From NCBI GenBank assembly GCA_949300345.1, contig CASGDR010000007.1, forward strand, positions 1 through 64,000: a stretch of DNA of 64,000 bases. Direction: 5' to 3'. This document shows positions 22,442 through 31,850 of this stretch, in pieces. Positions within the stretch are counted from its first letter, which is position 1. Every line of letters starts with the position of its first letter. The position numbers were made by a program, and so were the translations under genes. A model generated the notes under the pieces. It saw nothing but the letters and a program-made list of their open reading frames with translations. It was not told the DNA's origin and did no database searches. This stretch comes from an uncultured bacterium. GTDB lineage: Bacteria; Bacillota_I; Bacilli_A; RFN20; CAG-826.

Positions 22442-25294
22442 ATGAAAGCCTTGTTGGAGCTGGTCTCTGTCAAAAAAGACTATTTGGTCGATTCCTTGGC
22501 CTACCCGGCTTTGTTGGGGATCGACATCAAGTTCCCGCATACGGGCTTCGTTTCCGTGCTCGGCCCTTCCGGCTGCGGCAAGACCACCCTGCTCAATATC
22601 GTCGGAGGACTCGATAAGCCGACTTCCGGGGAGCTTATAGTCGAAGGCAAATCCACCAAGGACTTCAAAAGCGCCGACTGGGACGCCTATAGGAACGCCA
22701 GGGTCGGATTTGTTTTCCAATCCTATAACCTGATCGGCCACCTTTCGGTCCTCGACAACGTCGAAACCGCCCTTGTTCTTAGTGGCGAAAAGGCCGAAAA
22801 GAGAAAGGAGAAGGCTCTTAATGCCCTCCGTCAGGTCGGACTCGAAGACGTGGTGAAGAAACAGCCCAACCAACTATCGGGCGGACAGATGCAGAGGGTC
22901 GCCATTGCCAGGGCCCTCGCCAACGACCCCCAGATCATTTTGGCCGACGAGCCGACCGGCGCCTTGGATTCCAAGACCTCGGTGCAGGTCATGGAAATCC
23001 TCAAAGACCTTTCCAAGAACCATCTCGTCATCATGGTCACCCATAACGAAAAGCTGGCCAAGAAATATTCCGACCGCATCATTTCGATGAAGGACGGGCT
23101 GATTGTTTCAGACGAACCCTCTCTTATCATCGATGAGCAAATCGACGTCCCCGAAAAGATTGCCAAGAAGACCTCGATGGGTCCTTGGACGGCCATAAAG
23201 CATTCGCTGAAGAACATCTCTTCCAAGAAAGGGAGGACCACGATCACCGCGATTGCCTGCAGTTTCGGAATCATTGGCGTCGCCTTGGTCATGGCGGCCT
23301 CAAATGGCCTTAATTCCTATATCGCCAACGTCGAAACATCGGTCGCCTCGACCGTGCCGATCGTCGTTTCCCCCTCGGTTTATGACTATTCTAGCGCCAA
23401 CGACGGGGTATCCTGGACCCGCTTCCCCGATGAGGAAAATATCTATGTCTATGATAATTCCTCGTCCTCTTATTTGATTCATAGGAACGCCTATGACAGG
23501 CAGTATTTCGACTACATTGACCAAGCGGTCGAAGACGGACTGGCCTCCTCGGTCTTATATAACCGCCAGTACTTCAGATTCAATGTGATTACCAAATCCG
23601 GGAACACGGATCAATACCAGTTGGTCGAGCAATACAATTCCGCCGGATACACCGGCAGCGTCGTTTCCTCGGCGACCGGGCTCCCGGCCACGGTGTTCCA
23701 CGAACTATACGGGGAAGAAGAATCCCTATCCAGCCTATACACGACCATCTATGGAAGATTCCCCGAAGCGGCCGATGAAATCGTCTTGGTCACCGACAAG
23801 TACAACCGCATCGAACTATCGACCCTTGAAGAACTCGGCATTGTTTCCGAATCGGAGCACCCCTCCAATCAGGACACCATTTCCTTCAGCGAACTTGTCT
23901 ATGACTATGAAGGGGATGCCGAATACAAGGAATACAAAGCCTACCGCACCAGTGACTTCTTCCAACTCGATGACCCCAATACCGTCCGCCATGAATACAA
24001 GGTGAGCAATGCGGTCGACATAACCTCCGTTACTCCGGTCGATGCCGGCGGTAATCCCGTGAGTTCCATCGCAAACGCCGACCACATCAAACTGGACGGA
24101 GAAGAGAAAGAGAAGACCTTCTATTACTATGAAACCCCCTATCGGAGTGGTTCCTCTTTGTCTTCCGATTTGGAGTCGGTTTTCGAAAACGATGCGGCCT
24201 ATAACCCCATTTCCTTGAAAATCGTGGGGGTTTTGCGGCCAACTGAAGAATCCATCATCAATCTGATGCCGGCTTCCTTGGCCTATACGAAGGAACTTTC
24301 TGACATCTTGGCAGCCGACATCGAAGAGGGTGGGGCAGGCTATCCGATTGCTTCGCTAGCGAAGACCAACTACTGGATGAGCCCCAGCGATTTCCAAGCC
24401 CTTCAGACGACCTTATCGATGTCGTTTAGCAGTTGGGAGGAGTACGACATCGTATCCACCTTCAGCGATCTGCTCAACGAGTGTTATACCTATCTCTATC
24501 CTTGGGCCTATCTAGGCACGATTGCCGGAAGCACTTCCTCGCCCTCAAACTACATGAGCTACTGCCGGATGGTCGGCGGGGACTTCGGGGGTTCGGAGAC
24601 CAAGATAGATACGAGCGACTACATAAGCCTTCTATCGCAGTTCCTCGAACCCGGATTCTTCAACGGCACCCAAGAGGACTATAACTTCATAGATTTGGTT
24701 GCCTTCTCCAACGGAGGAAGCCTCATCACCTCGATATTGATATTCCCGGTCAGCATTTCCGAAAAGGATGAGCTGCTCGCCTATCTTGATGCCTATAACC
24801 AAGGCAAGGCCGATGTCGACCAAATCGTTTATACCGACGTCATGTCCACGGTCACCGATACCTTGGCCATAGTAACCACGGTCGTGCCATCGGTCTTGGT
24901 GGTATTTGCTTCAGTCAGTCTTGTGGTTTCCAGTGTCCTTACCTCCATCATCACCTATGTGTCGGTCTTGGAAAGGAGCAAGGAGATAGGCATACTGAGA
25001 GCGTGCGGGGCTAGGAAAATCGACATCGCCCGGCTTTTCGAAAGCGAATGCTTCCTCATAGGAATCATCTCCGGATTGATAGGCATATTCATGGCATGGA
25101 TATGCTGTTTCCCAATCAACATGGTGCTTGATAGCCTCTTTCCGGACTACAACCTCAGTTCGATAGCCTCGCTCAACCCCTGGATCTGCATTGCACTTGT
25201 TGCCGTCAGCGTGGTTTTGGCCCTCCTTAGCGGCCTGATTCCGGCGATCGCGGCAGCCAAGAAGGATCCGGTCGAAGTCTTAAGGAGTCAATGA
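22442..25294 (+). CDS. MacB-type ABC exporter, ATPase fused to FtsX-like permease
   Basis: The single 950-residue chain joins an ABC ATPase (residues 1-225; Walker A GPSGCGKTT at 41-49, signature LSGGQMQRVAIARAL, Walker B ILADEPTGALD, H-loop VTHN) to a permease. The permease has a first membrane segment near residues 265-285, about 550 extracytoplasmic residues, then three segments near the C-terminus, with ERSKEIGILRACGAR typical of MacB/FtsX permeases. MacB-like pumps use this order. The substrate (peptide, antibiotic or lipoprotein) cannot be told. ATG 22442 is preferred to TTG 22439. The stop overlaps the ATPase gene downstream. Confidence 0.9.
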   Translation: MKALLELVSVKKDYLVDSLAYPALLGIDIKFPHTGFVSVLGPSGCGKTTLLNIVGGLDKPTSGELIVEGKSTKDFKSADWDAYRNARVGFVFQSYNLIGHLSVLDNVETALVLSGEKAEKRKEKALNALRQVGLEDVVKKQPNQLSGGQMQRVAIARALANDPQIILADEPTGALDSKTSVQVMEILKDLSKNHLVIMVTHNEKLAKKYSDRIISMKDGLIVSDEPSLIIDEQIDVPEKIAKKTSMGPWTAIKHSLKNISSKKGRTTITAIACSFGIIGVALVMAASNGLNSYIANVETSVASTVPIVVSPSVYDYSSANDGVSWTRFPDEENIYVYDNSSSSYLIHRNAYDRQYFDYIDQAVEDGLASSVLYNRQYFRFNVITKSGNTDQYQLVEQYNSAGYTGSVVSSATGLPATVFHELYGEEESLSSLYTTIYGRFPEAADEIVLVTDKYNRIELSTLEELGIVSESEHPSNQDTISFSELVYDYEGDAEYKEYKAYRTSDFFQLDDPNTVRHEYKVSNAVDITSVTPVDAGGNPVSSIANADHIKLDGEEKEKTFYYYETPYRSGSSLSSDLESVFENDAAYNPISLKIVGVLRPTEESIINLMPASLAYTKELSDILAADIEEGGAGYPIASLAKTNYWMSPSDFQALQTTLSMSFSSWEEYDIVSTFSDLLNECYTYLYPWAYLGTIAGSTSSPSNYMSYCRMVGGDFGGSETKIDTSDYISLLSQFLEPGFFNGTQEDYNFIDLVAFSNGGSLITSILIFPVSISEKDELLAYLDAYNQGKADVDQIVYTDVMSTVTDTLAIVTTVVPSVLVVFASVSLVVSSVLTSIITYVSVLERSKEIGILRACGARKIDIARLFESECFLIGIISGLIGIFMAWICCFPINMVLDSLFPDYNLSSIASLNPWICIALVAVSVVLALLSGLIPAIAAAKKDPVEVLRSQ

Positions 25295-27792
25295 TGGGCA
25301 GGATTAGGAATAGATCGAAGGAAATGCTCTCCCGCATCGAAGCGGCCGAACGTTTTGACCCGGATATGGCGGTCGGGCTTTCCGCCCAGCAGGTCGAAGC
25401 CCGGAAAAAGTCAGGGCTAGGCAACAAGACCAAAAAGCAGGTTACTAAATCCTATTTCCGCATCTTCGCGGACAACCTGTTTTCTTTCTTCAACCTTGTC
25501 TTCCTGCTCACCGCGGCTTTGATGCTATATGCCGGCATCACCACCATCAGCTCCTATCTTTTCCTTTTGATTCTGTTTGCCAATGTCGTGATCGGGCTGA
25601 TATCCGACATCAGGGCCAGGGTCTTGGTCGACCGCCTGAGGATGGTGACCGACCCCAAAGCCACGGTCATCCGCGGCGGTAGCAAAAAGGAAGTGCCCAC
25701 CGAGGAAGTGGTCCTTGACGATATCCTCTTGCTCAAGGCCGGGGACACGGTTCCCTGCGACTGCAAGGTCAGGGAAGGGGACATCAATGTCGACGAATCC
25801 TTGTTGACCGGGGAATCCGAACCGGTGAGGAAAAAGACCGGCGAGGAAATCCTCTCGGGTTCGGTCATCAAGTCCGGACGGGCCTATGTGCAGGCCCAAA
25901 AGGTCGGTGCGGCTTCATACTCGGAAACCCTAAGGACTTCCGCCCAGCATTTCGAAAGGCCCAAATCCGAAATCAAGAGATCGACCATGGCCATCTTCGC
26001 GGTCACCGCGATCAGCGCGATCTTCGTAGCCATATTGATGGCTTTGACCTACCAGATTCCCATTTGGACCGGCCAAGTCCCCAGTACCGCGGAAGGCTTC
26101 AAGGATTTCGTTTCCCGCCTCTCGGGTTCGATCATCTCCGCCATCCCGACAGGGCTATATCTACTTACTTCCTTGACCTTGGCCGTAGGCATCATCACCT
26201 TGGCTAGGAAGCGCATGAACGTACAGGAGCTATATTCCATCGAAATGCTCGCCAGGGTCGATACGGTTTGCTTCGACAAGACCGGGACCCTCACCGATGG
26301 CTCCATGAGCGTTTCGCAAATAATCCCGCTGGATGAAAAATACAGCAAGGAAGACATCCTGAAACTGGCTTACTCGGTGGTTTCTTCTACCCTTGATGAG
26401 AACTCCACCGCCTTAGCAATCGCTAGAGCCGGGGAAGGCTATGTTCCCTTCAAATCCAGAAACATCGCTGCTTTTGATTCGTTCAAAAAGTACAGTGCGG
26501 CCACTTTCGATCCGGTGGGTACGATAGCCATCGGGGCCTATGGATTCGTCGAGGCCAAAGAAGATGCCCTAGTGGCCTCAAGGATCAACGCCATCGCCGA
26601 AGAGGGCTATCGGGCCATCATGGTCTATCTAAACAAAAAGCCCTTGGTGGATGCCAAACTACAGGGCTTATCGATCCCCATCGGCATCATCTGTCTCCAC
26701 GATACGATCAAATCGGACGCCAAGGACAACATCAAATGGTTCATGGATAACGGAGTCGCCATCAAGGTCATTTCCGGCGATGATCCGCTCACGGTCCGCC
26801 AGATTGCCTCGCAGGTCGGGGTACCCGATGCCAACAAGGCCGTTTCCATGGAGGGAGTAAGGCAGGACCAGATTCCCGAATATGCATCCAAATACACCGT
26901 TTTCGGACGCGTGTCTCCCGAGCAGAAAGCCTGGTTGGTCGAAGAGCTCCAGAAACAAGGGCACACCGTGGCCATGACCGGCGATGGGGTCAATGACATG
27001 CTGGCTCTTAAGAAAGCTGACTGCTCCATTGCCATGGCCTCGGGTTCGGCTGCCGCTAGGAACATTTCCCACCTGATTGCCATGGATAACGATTTCGGAC
27101 ATCTTCCCGAGGTTGTAGGGGAGGGTAGGCGCGTCATCAATAACCTCCAGAGGACCGCATCCTTGTTCTTGGCCAAGAACATCTTCGCGATCGTCCTCTC
27201 ATTGGTCTTCATCGTTTCGGATTGGGCCGGAGGGGAAGCCTATCCTTTTACGACCCAGAACATGCTCCTATGGGAAATCTTTGCCATCGGCATCCCGGCT
27301 TTCTTCCTCTCCCTTCAACCAACCAAGGAGAAATTGCACGGTTCTTTCCTCAGAAACGTATTGGAAGACGCTGTTCCTGCGGGGATTTCCGAGATATTGG
27401 TGGTCATTTTGATCTATATTCCGGCGATGTTCCCCGATTCCTTTATCGACCTGAATACCGCAAGAACTCTATCGGTATTGGCCTTCTCTGCCATCAGTCT
27501 ATGCACTTTGTTTAGGGTGTCCCTGCCGCCGAATAGATTCCGTCTCATTGTCTTCGGCGTGGCCGCCTTCGTGTGTGTGGGTGTCGTTATAGCCACCTTC
27601 TTGCTTGGACCGGATTGGGACTATCTGGGTCTAGAAAAAGACATCTGCAATTTCGGGGCTTTGAATATCACATACACCATCTTGATTACCGCGGGAGCCG
27701 GGGTCTTGTTCCTATTCTCCGAAGCCGTTCGTTCCTATATCCATAAACGCCTGAACAAAAGAAAGGGGAAAGCAGAAAATGAGAATCAATGA
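25294..27792 (+). CDS. Cation-translocating P-type ATPase, CtpE/Exp7-like
   Basis: Ten or so membrane segments and all P-ATPase motifs are present: LTGESEPV, the phosphorylation site DKTGTLT, ISGDDPLT and MTGDGVNDMLALKKAD. The sequences VFGRVSPEQKAWLV and SIAMASGSAAARN place it near CtpE of mycobacteria and Exp7/CaxP of streptococci, linked to calcium transport. In M4 the usual PEGL is PTGL, so the ion site differs and calcium is only a suggestion. I choose ATG 25294 because AGGAG lies 6 bases before it; ATG 25291 is possible. Length is 832. It overlaps both neighbours and is probably co-expressed with the ABC exporter. Confidence 0.88.
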   Translation: MGRIRNRSKEMLSRIEAAERFDPDMAVGLSAQQVEARKKSGLGNKTKKQVTKSYFRIFADNLFSFFNLVFLLTAALMLYAGITTISSYLFLLILFANVVIGLISDIRARVLVDRLRMVTDPKATVIRGGSKKEVPTEEVVLDDILLLKAGDTVPCDCKVREGDINVDESLLTGESEPVRKKTGEEILSGSVIKSGRAYVQAQKVGAASYSETLRTSAQHFERPKSEIKRSTMAIFAVTAISAIFVAILMALTYQIPIWTGQVPSTAEGFKDFVSRLSGSIISAIPTGLYLLTSLTLAVGIITLARKRMNVQELYSIEMLARVDTVCFDKTGTLTDGSMSVSQIIPLDEKYSKEDILKLAYSVVSSTLDENSTALAIARAGEGYVPFKSRNIAAFDSFKKYSAATFDPVGTIAIGAYGFVEAKEDALVASRINAIAEEGYRAIMVYLNKKPLVDAKLQGLSIPIGIICLHDTIKSDAKDNIKWFMDNGVAIKVISGDDPLTVRQIASQVGVPDANKAVSMEGVRQDQIPEYASKYTVFGRVSPEQKAWLVEELQKQGHTVAMTGDGVNDMLALKKADCSIAMASGSAAARNISHLIAMDNDFGHLPEVVGEGRRVINNLQRTASLFLAKNIFAIVLSLVFIVSDWAGGEAYPFTTQNMLLWEIFAIGIPAFFLSLQPTKEKLHGSFLRNVLEDAVPAGISEILVVILIYIPAMFPDSFIDLNTARTLSVLAFSAISLCTLFRVSLPPNRFRLIVFGVAAFVCVGVVIATFLLGPDWDYLGLEKDICNFGALNITYTILITAGAGVLFLFSEAVRSYIHKRLNKRKGKAENENQ

Positions 27793-28678
27793 AAGAGTCC
27801 AAAAAGCCCTTGAAGAGGGTAGGCCGGTCGTGGCCTTGGAATCGACCATCATTTCCCATGGCATGCCCTATCCCAGGAATGTCGAAACTGCCCTCAGGGT
27901 CGAACAGGAAATACTAAAAGCCGAGGTCGTGCCCGCCACGATCGGCATCATCGAAGGCGAAATCGTCGTCGGGATGTCGGAAGAGGAAATCGAGCAATTT
28001 GGAAAACGCAAGGGCATCGAAAAGGTTTCCTACCGCGACCTGCCCATCGTAACCGCCATGAAGAAGTGGGGCGCGACCACCGTCAGCGCCACCATGGTCG
28101 TGGCTGAAAAAGCCGGCATCGAAGTCTTTGTCACCGGCGGCATCGGCGGGGTCCATCGCGGGGCCGAACACACCTTCGATATCTCCCGCGACCTCAAGGA
28201 ACTAGGCGAGCGCAACGTGAGCGTCGTCTGTGCCGGGGCCAAAGCCATCCTCGATGTCCCCAAGACCTTGGAGGTACTGGAGACCGAAGGCGTCAGCGTC
28301 CTTTCCTACAAATCTCCCGGCTTTGCCAACTTCTATTGCTATGATTCCGGCCTTAGGGTGGACCATGTCTTCAATGATCCAAAGGAAGCCGCCCTCATCA
28401 TCAAGAAAAAAAGAAATCTAGGGCTTAAGGGCGGAGTGCTTATTTCCAACCCGCCGCCCGAGGAATGCGCCTTGGAACACGACTATATCGATTCGATCAT
28501 CGACCAAGCTTTGGAAGAGGCTGATAAGGCCGGGGTTTCCGGAAAGGATTCCACCCCCTTCCTGCTGGCTAGGGTTGCCGAACTGACCAAAGGAAAAAGC
28601 CTGGACACCAATATCGAACTGGTGCTCAACAACGTCCGTTTGGGGGCCAAAATCGCAAAGGAACTAACGGCCTTATGA
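27779..28678 (+). CDS. psuG: Pseudouridine-5'-phosphate glycosidase
   Basis: Splits pseudouridine 5'-phosphate to uracil and ribose 5-phosphate, salvaging modified RNA bases. The N-terminal VALESTIISHGMPYP and ATIGIIEGEIVVG and the later FVTGGIGGVHRGAEHTFDIS and ISNPPPEE are characteristic of the family. Length 299 is usual. No psuK kinase is adjacent. The start overlaps the P-type ATPase by 14 bases, and its stop overlaps the TetR gene. Confidence 0.95.
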   Translation: MRINERVQKALEEGRPVVALESTIISHGMPYPRNVETALRVEQEILKAEVVPATIGIIEGEIVVGMSEEEIEQFGKRKGIEKVSYRDLPIVTAMKKWGATTVSATMVVAEKAGIEVFVTGGIGGVHRGAEHTFDISRDLKELGERNVSVVCAGAKAILDVPKTLEVLETEGVSVLSYKSPGFANFYCYDSGLRVDHVFNDPKEAALIIKKKRNLGLKGGVLISNPPPEECALEHDYIDSIIDQALEEADKAGVSGKDSTPFLLARVAELTKGKSLDTNIELVLNNVRLGAKIAKELTAL

Positions 28679-29238
28679 CCACTGAGGCAAAGTTCAAACA
28701 TATCCTGATGGATTTGATGAAGACCAAGCCGTTGAGTGACATCAATGTTACTTTGCTATGCCAAAGGGCCGGGTGCCACCGGCAGACTTTCTACTACCAT
28801 TACCAGGATATCTATGACCTTTTGTCGGCCATCTTTCTAAACGAAGGGATTCCCGGGCTGGAAGATGCCCAATCCCCCAAGGAAGTCATCTATGCCTTGT
28901 TCAATTATTCGAAGAAGAACTTCAAGTTCCTGCAGGCGGTGTACGCTTCGGCTGCGAGGGAGTTGGTCGATGACTTCTTCTATAGCCGCATGGTCGGTAA
29001 GCTTTTGCCAGTTCTACTCGAACAAAGGCAGTTCAACATCAGCCAGGATGCCTACCGTCTGGTGGCCAGGCGTTATTGCAAGATGGTCGGGGATGAATTT
29101 GGCTTCGTATTCAAGGACGCCGGCATAACCCCAGAGACCTTCGGATCCTCGATGAAGAGGTTCATCGATGTTTCCTTGGATATGGTCTTGCCTTCTCTAG
29201 CCGAGGCTTCCAACAAAGAAAGGCCGAAGCGCAAATGA
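28675..29238 (+). CDS. TetR/AcrR family transcriptional regulator
   Basis: 187 residues with an N-terminal helix-turn-helix (residues 20-50: SDINVTLLCQRAGCHRQTFYYHYQDIYDLL) of the kind found in DhaS-like TetR proteins. The C-terminal ligand domain has no recognised identity. ATGA overlaps on both sides join it to psuG and the alcohol dehydrogenase, so it may regulate its own operon, but the only repeat seen near the operon promoter is a direct repeat, not the palindrome usual for TetR. Confidence 0.85.
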   Translation: MTTEAKFKHILMDLMKTKPLSDINVTLLCQRAGCHRQTFYYHYQDIYDLLSAIFLNEGIPGLEDAQSPKEVIYALFNYSKKNFKFLQAVYASAARELVDDFFYSRMVGKLLPVLLEQRQFNISQDAYRLVARRYCKMVGDEFGFVFKDAGITPETFGSSMKRFIDVSLDMVLPSLAEASNKERPKRK

Positions 29239-30407
29239 TCCCGTTTTCCTATAATCCCCGCACCAAACTCGAATATGGACCTCATAAGGCAATTTCGGCC
29301 GGAGAGTATATTGCCCCGCTAGGGTTTAGGAAGATCCTGGTCGTCGTGGGCCAGCACTCTTTTGAAAATAGTCCCCACAAAGACGCAATCCTAGCTAGCC
29401 TAGAAGGACACGGCATTGAATACAGCATTTTGAAGGGAATCCGCCCCAACCCCGAGCTAGAAAGCGTATATAAAGGCGCAAATTTGATAAAAGAAGAGGG
29501 TTTTGACGGGATTTTGGCCATTGGAGGCGGTTCGGTCATGGATGCCGCAAAAGCGATGGCCATCGCCACTTACTATGATGGGGACTATATGGATTTGGCG
29601 CTAGGGAAAGCCATTCCTACCAAAGCCGTCCCCGTAATCTGCATACCGACCTTGGCAGCTTCTGGATCGGAAGCCAGCGATTCGGTAGTGATCTCAGACG
29701 ATAAGAGAAACCTCAAAAAGGGACTTCATTCGGATTTGGTTCGGCCGGTCCTATCCATCATTGACCCGGTCATGACCATAGGGGCTCCTAGGCGCGTCAT
29801 GGCGGCCGGTGCCATCGACACGATGATGCATTCGATCGAAAGATTCCTTGATGATTCCTACCCTTACCAAATAAGCGACGATTGGGCCCTCGATGTGATC
29901 AAAAACGTCAAGAAGGCTCTTGACACTTCAATGGAAAATCCCGATGACTTGGAGGCTAGGGGCGCCTTATGTTTGCTATCGACATTAAGCCACAACGGAC
30001 TGACTTCCCTGGGCAAGAAAGGAACCTTCTTGGTCCATCCTTTGCAACAGGCCATCGGAGGCTTCGTACCCTCGATGTCCCATGCCGAAGGCGTGGGGGT
30101 GCTCCTAATTGGCTATTGGGAACACCGCAAGACCTCGGAGAAGGGAAAGTTGGCCAAATTAGCCAATGCCCTATTCGACATTTCTATAGAAAATGAGGAG
30201 TCCTGCTCTATAATGGGTGTCGCCCGTTATCGGGAATACCTTGCATCGCTGGGTTTGCCTACGACCCTTAGGGGCCTTGGGGCCACAGAAAGCGACGTGC
30301 AGGGAGCGCTCCGGTACTTTGCTTCCCTTGGAACACGTGCGATTGGCTATGGGAAGCGATCGCTATGCGAGGCGGATATCAGGGAGATTTACCGCCTGGC
30401 ATACTAA
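29235..30407 (+). CDS. Iron-containing alcohol dehydrogenase (butanol dehydrogenase-like)
   Basis: NAD(P)-dependent group III dehydrogenase of 390 residues. The cofactor motif AIGGGSVMDAAKAMA is at about residues 96-110. Metal ligands appear as Asp and His in GAIDTMMHSIE, His in FLVHPLQQAIGG, and His in SMSHAEGV. The second histidine of the usual HxxxH is Gln here. The sequence resembles YugJ/YugK and YqhD. Substrates are probably short-chain aldehydes or alcohols; a role in fermentation or aldehyde detoxification is inference. Confidence 0.88.
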   Translation: MIPFSYNPRTKLEYGPHKAISAGEYIAPLGFRKILVVVGQHSFENSPHKDAILASLEGHGIEYSILKGIRPNPELESVYKGANLIKEEGFDGILAIGGGSVMDAAKAMAIATYYDGDYMDLALGKAIPTKAVPVICIPTLAASGSEASDSVVISDDKRNLKKGLHSDLVRPVLSIIDPVMTIGAPRRVMAAGAIDTMMHSIERFLDDSYPYQISDDWALDVIKNVKKALDTSMENPDDLEARGALCLLSTLSHNGLTSLGKKGTFLVHPLQQAIGGFVPSMSHAEGVGVLLIGYWEHRKTSEKGKLAKLANALFDISIENEESCSIMGVARYREYLASLGLPTTLRGLGATESDVQGALRYFASLGTRAIGYGKRSLCEADIREIYRLAY

Positions 30408-30424
30408 CGGAGGTTTATAAAACT

Positions 30425-31726
30425 ATGAAAAAGAACGATTCCTTGTCCCTGCTCGTCTATGTTTTGATGATTGCCGTGGTCCTGGTGGTCGGATTGACCA
30501 TCATCAGGCCGGCCGTTTCCAATTCGACGACCGCGGACTTCGGTGGGCTCAACCCCATGGTTGTCCTCATCATCACCATCGTGGCCGGCTTGGTCGTGAT
30601 TGCCTTGCTCAATGAGGTTGCCCACGTAATCGGGGCGAAAATCGGACATTACAAGATCCGTTCGGTCATCGTCCTTGGCCTAGGCTGGAAGAGGACCAAA
30701 GAAGGCAAGAGTGCCTTCGCTGCCGGCGGATTCGACGGGCTTACCGGCGAAACCAAACTCATTCCTGCCGATGTGGAAAAGAATTCCCTGAAGCCTTATA
30801 TCTATTTCCCGTATCTCTTCTATCTACTAGAAATCGCGGCCTGCGTGGCTCTGGTCATCGTTTCCCAACTAGAAGCCTATATCGACTCGATGAAGGCCCT
30901 ATATGTGGTATCCATCACTTTGCTTACCTTGGTTGCCATCATCTTCTTCTATGACGCCTTCCCGTTCCAGCTAGACACCACCAACGACGGCTACCGCCTC
31001 TCCATCGTCTCCAACCCCAAGAACAGAAAGGCCTATAACCAGATCCTCTTGACCGAGGATTGCCGTTTGATGGGCGATCCGATCCCCGAAATGGAGCCCT
31101 ACGAGGACCTCACCGATTTCACCGCCAGCATCAACTCTGCCATCATCTATGACAAGTTGGAAAAAGGCGAATACGAGGAAGCCATTTCCATCAATGAGCT
31201 GACCGTGGCGTCCAAAGGGGTTTCCAAAGGCATCCATAACGAAGCCGTGGCCATCAAGCTGTCGATGATCCTGCTTCAGAATAAAAAGGAAGAAGGCAGG
31301 GCCTATCTTGACTCCCTGAACACCGAAGAAAAGAAATACATCGTCGGTATGAATTCCATGGCGGCCCTGCGTGCCTATTTGCTCGTTTCGGCCCTGCTAG
31401 ATGAATCCCAGTCCGAATCCGAGATTGCCATAGCCCGCAAGATTTCGGTCATCAAGAAGTGCGATAAGAGCACCAAGAAGACCGAATCCAGACTCTATAA
31501 GGAATCTCTTGAACTAGCCGATAAAACCCACCCCGAATGGGGGCTAGTGGCTACCGAGACCAACCCCGAAGCCGAAGCCGCGGCCGAAGAGGTGGAGGCG
31601 GAAGCCAGCAACCCCATCGTGGAGGCCCTTGAGAAAAAAGAAGTCAAACAAGAGGCCCAAGAACAACTTCAAAAGGCCAAAGACGAAGTCAAGGAAGAAG
31701 ACAAACTCGGCAAGTACGACAAGTAA
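30425..31726 (+). CDS. Membrane protein related to site-2 proteases with altered metal motif
   Basis: 433 residues. Membrane segments lie near residues 8-27, 45-62, 115-140 and 150-170; a soluble, helix-rich, acidic C-terminal domain follows. Where M50 (S2P) proteases have HExxH the protein has N63-EVA-H67, followed by GAKIGHY; a later DAFPFQLDTTNDGYRL resembles the third M50 metal motif. It may be an inactive relative or use a different metal set. GGAGG lies 9-10 bases before ATG 30425, and the dehydrogenase stop is 17 bases away. A terminator follows. Family assignment is by motif only. Confidence 0.6.
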   Translation: MKKNDSLSLLVYVLMIAVVLVVGLTIIRPAVSNSTTADFGGLNPMVVLIITIVAGLVVIALLNEVAHVIGAKIGHYKIRSVIVLGLGWKRTKEGKSAFAAGGFDGLTGETKLIPADVEKNSLKPYIYFPYLFYLLEIAACVALVIVSQLEAYIDSMKALYVVSITLLTLVAIIFFYDAFPFQLDTTNDGYRLSIVSNPKNRKAYNQILLTEDCRLMGDPIPEMEPYEDLTDFTASINSAIIYDKLEKGEYEEAISINELTVASKGVSKGIHNEAVAIKLSMILLQNKKEEGRAYLDSLNTEEKKYIVGMNSMAALRAYLLVSALLDESQSESEIAIARKISVIKKCDKSTKKTESRLYKESLELADKTHPEWGLVATETNPEAEAAAEEVEAEASNPIVEALEKKEVKQEAQEQLQKAKDEVKEEDKLGKYDK

Positions 31727-31745
31727 ACCTACCATCTCACTTTTA

Positions 31746-31780
31746 CCCCGAACCCAATACCGAATGGATTCGGGGTTTTT
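31746..31780 (+). terminator. Intrinsic terminator after the S2P-like gene
   Basis: CCCCGAA (31746-31752) pairs with TTCGGGG (31769-31775), followed by T5. Confidence 0.8.
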
Positions 31781-31802
31781 CTTAGCCAATGTCCTTATGT
31801 TG

Positions 31803-31834
31803 GAAAAAGAAAAGCGGCAGGCTTACCTACCGCT
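31803..31834 (-). terminator. Intrinsic terminator of the tldD-pmbA operon
   Basis: On the minus strand AAGCGGTAGG pairs with CCTGCCGCTT around a TAAG loop, followed by a T-rich tract. Confidence 0.78.
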
Positions 31835-31850
31835 TGGTTGGATGAAGGGC

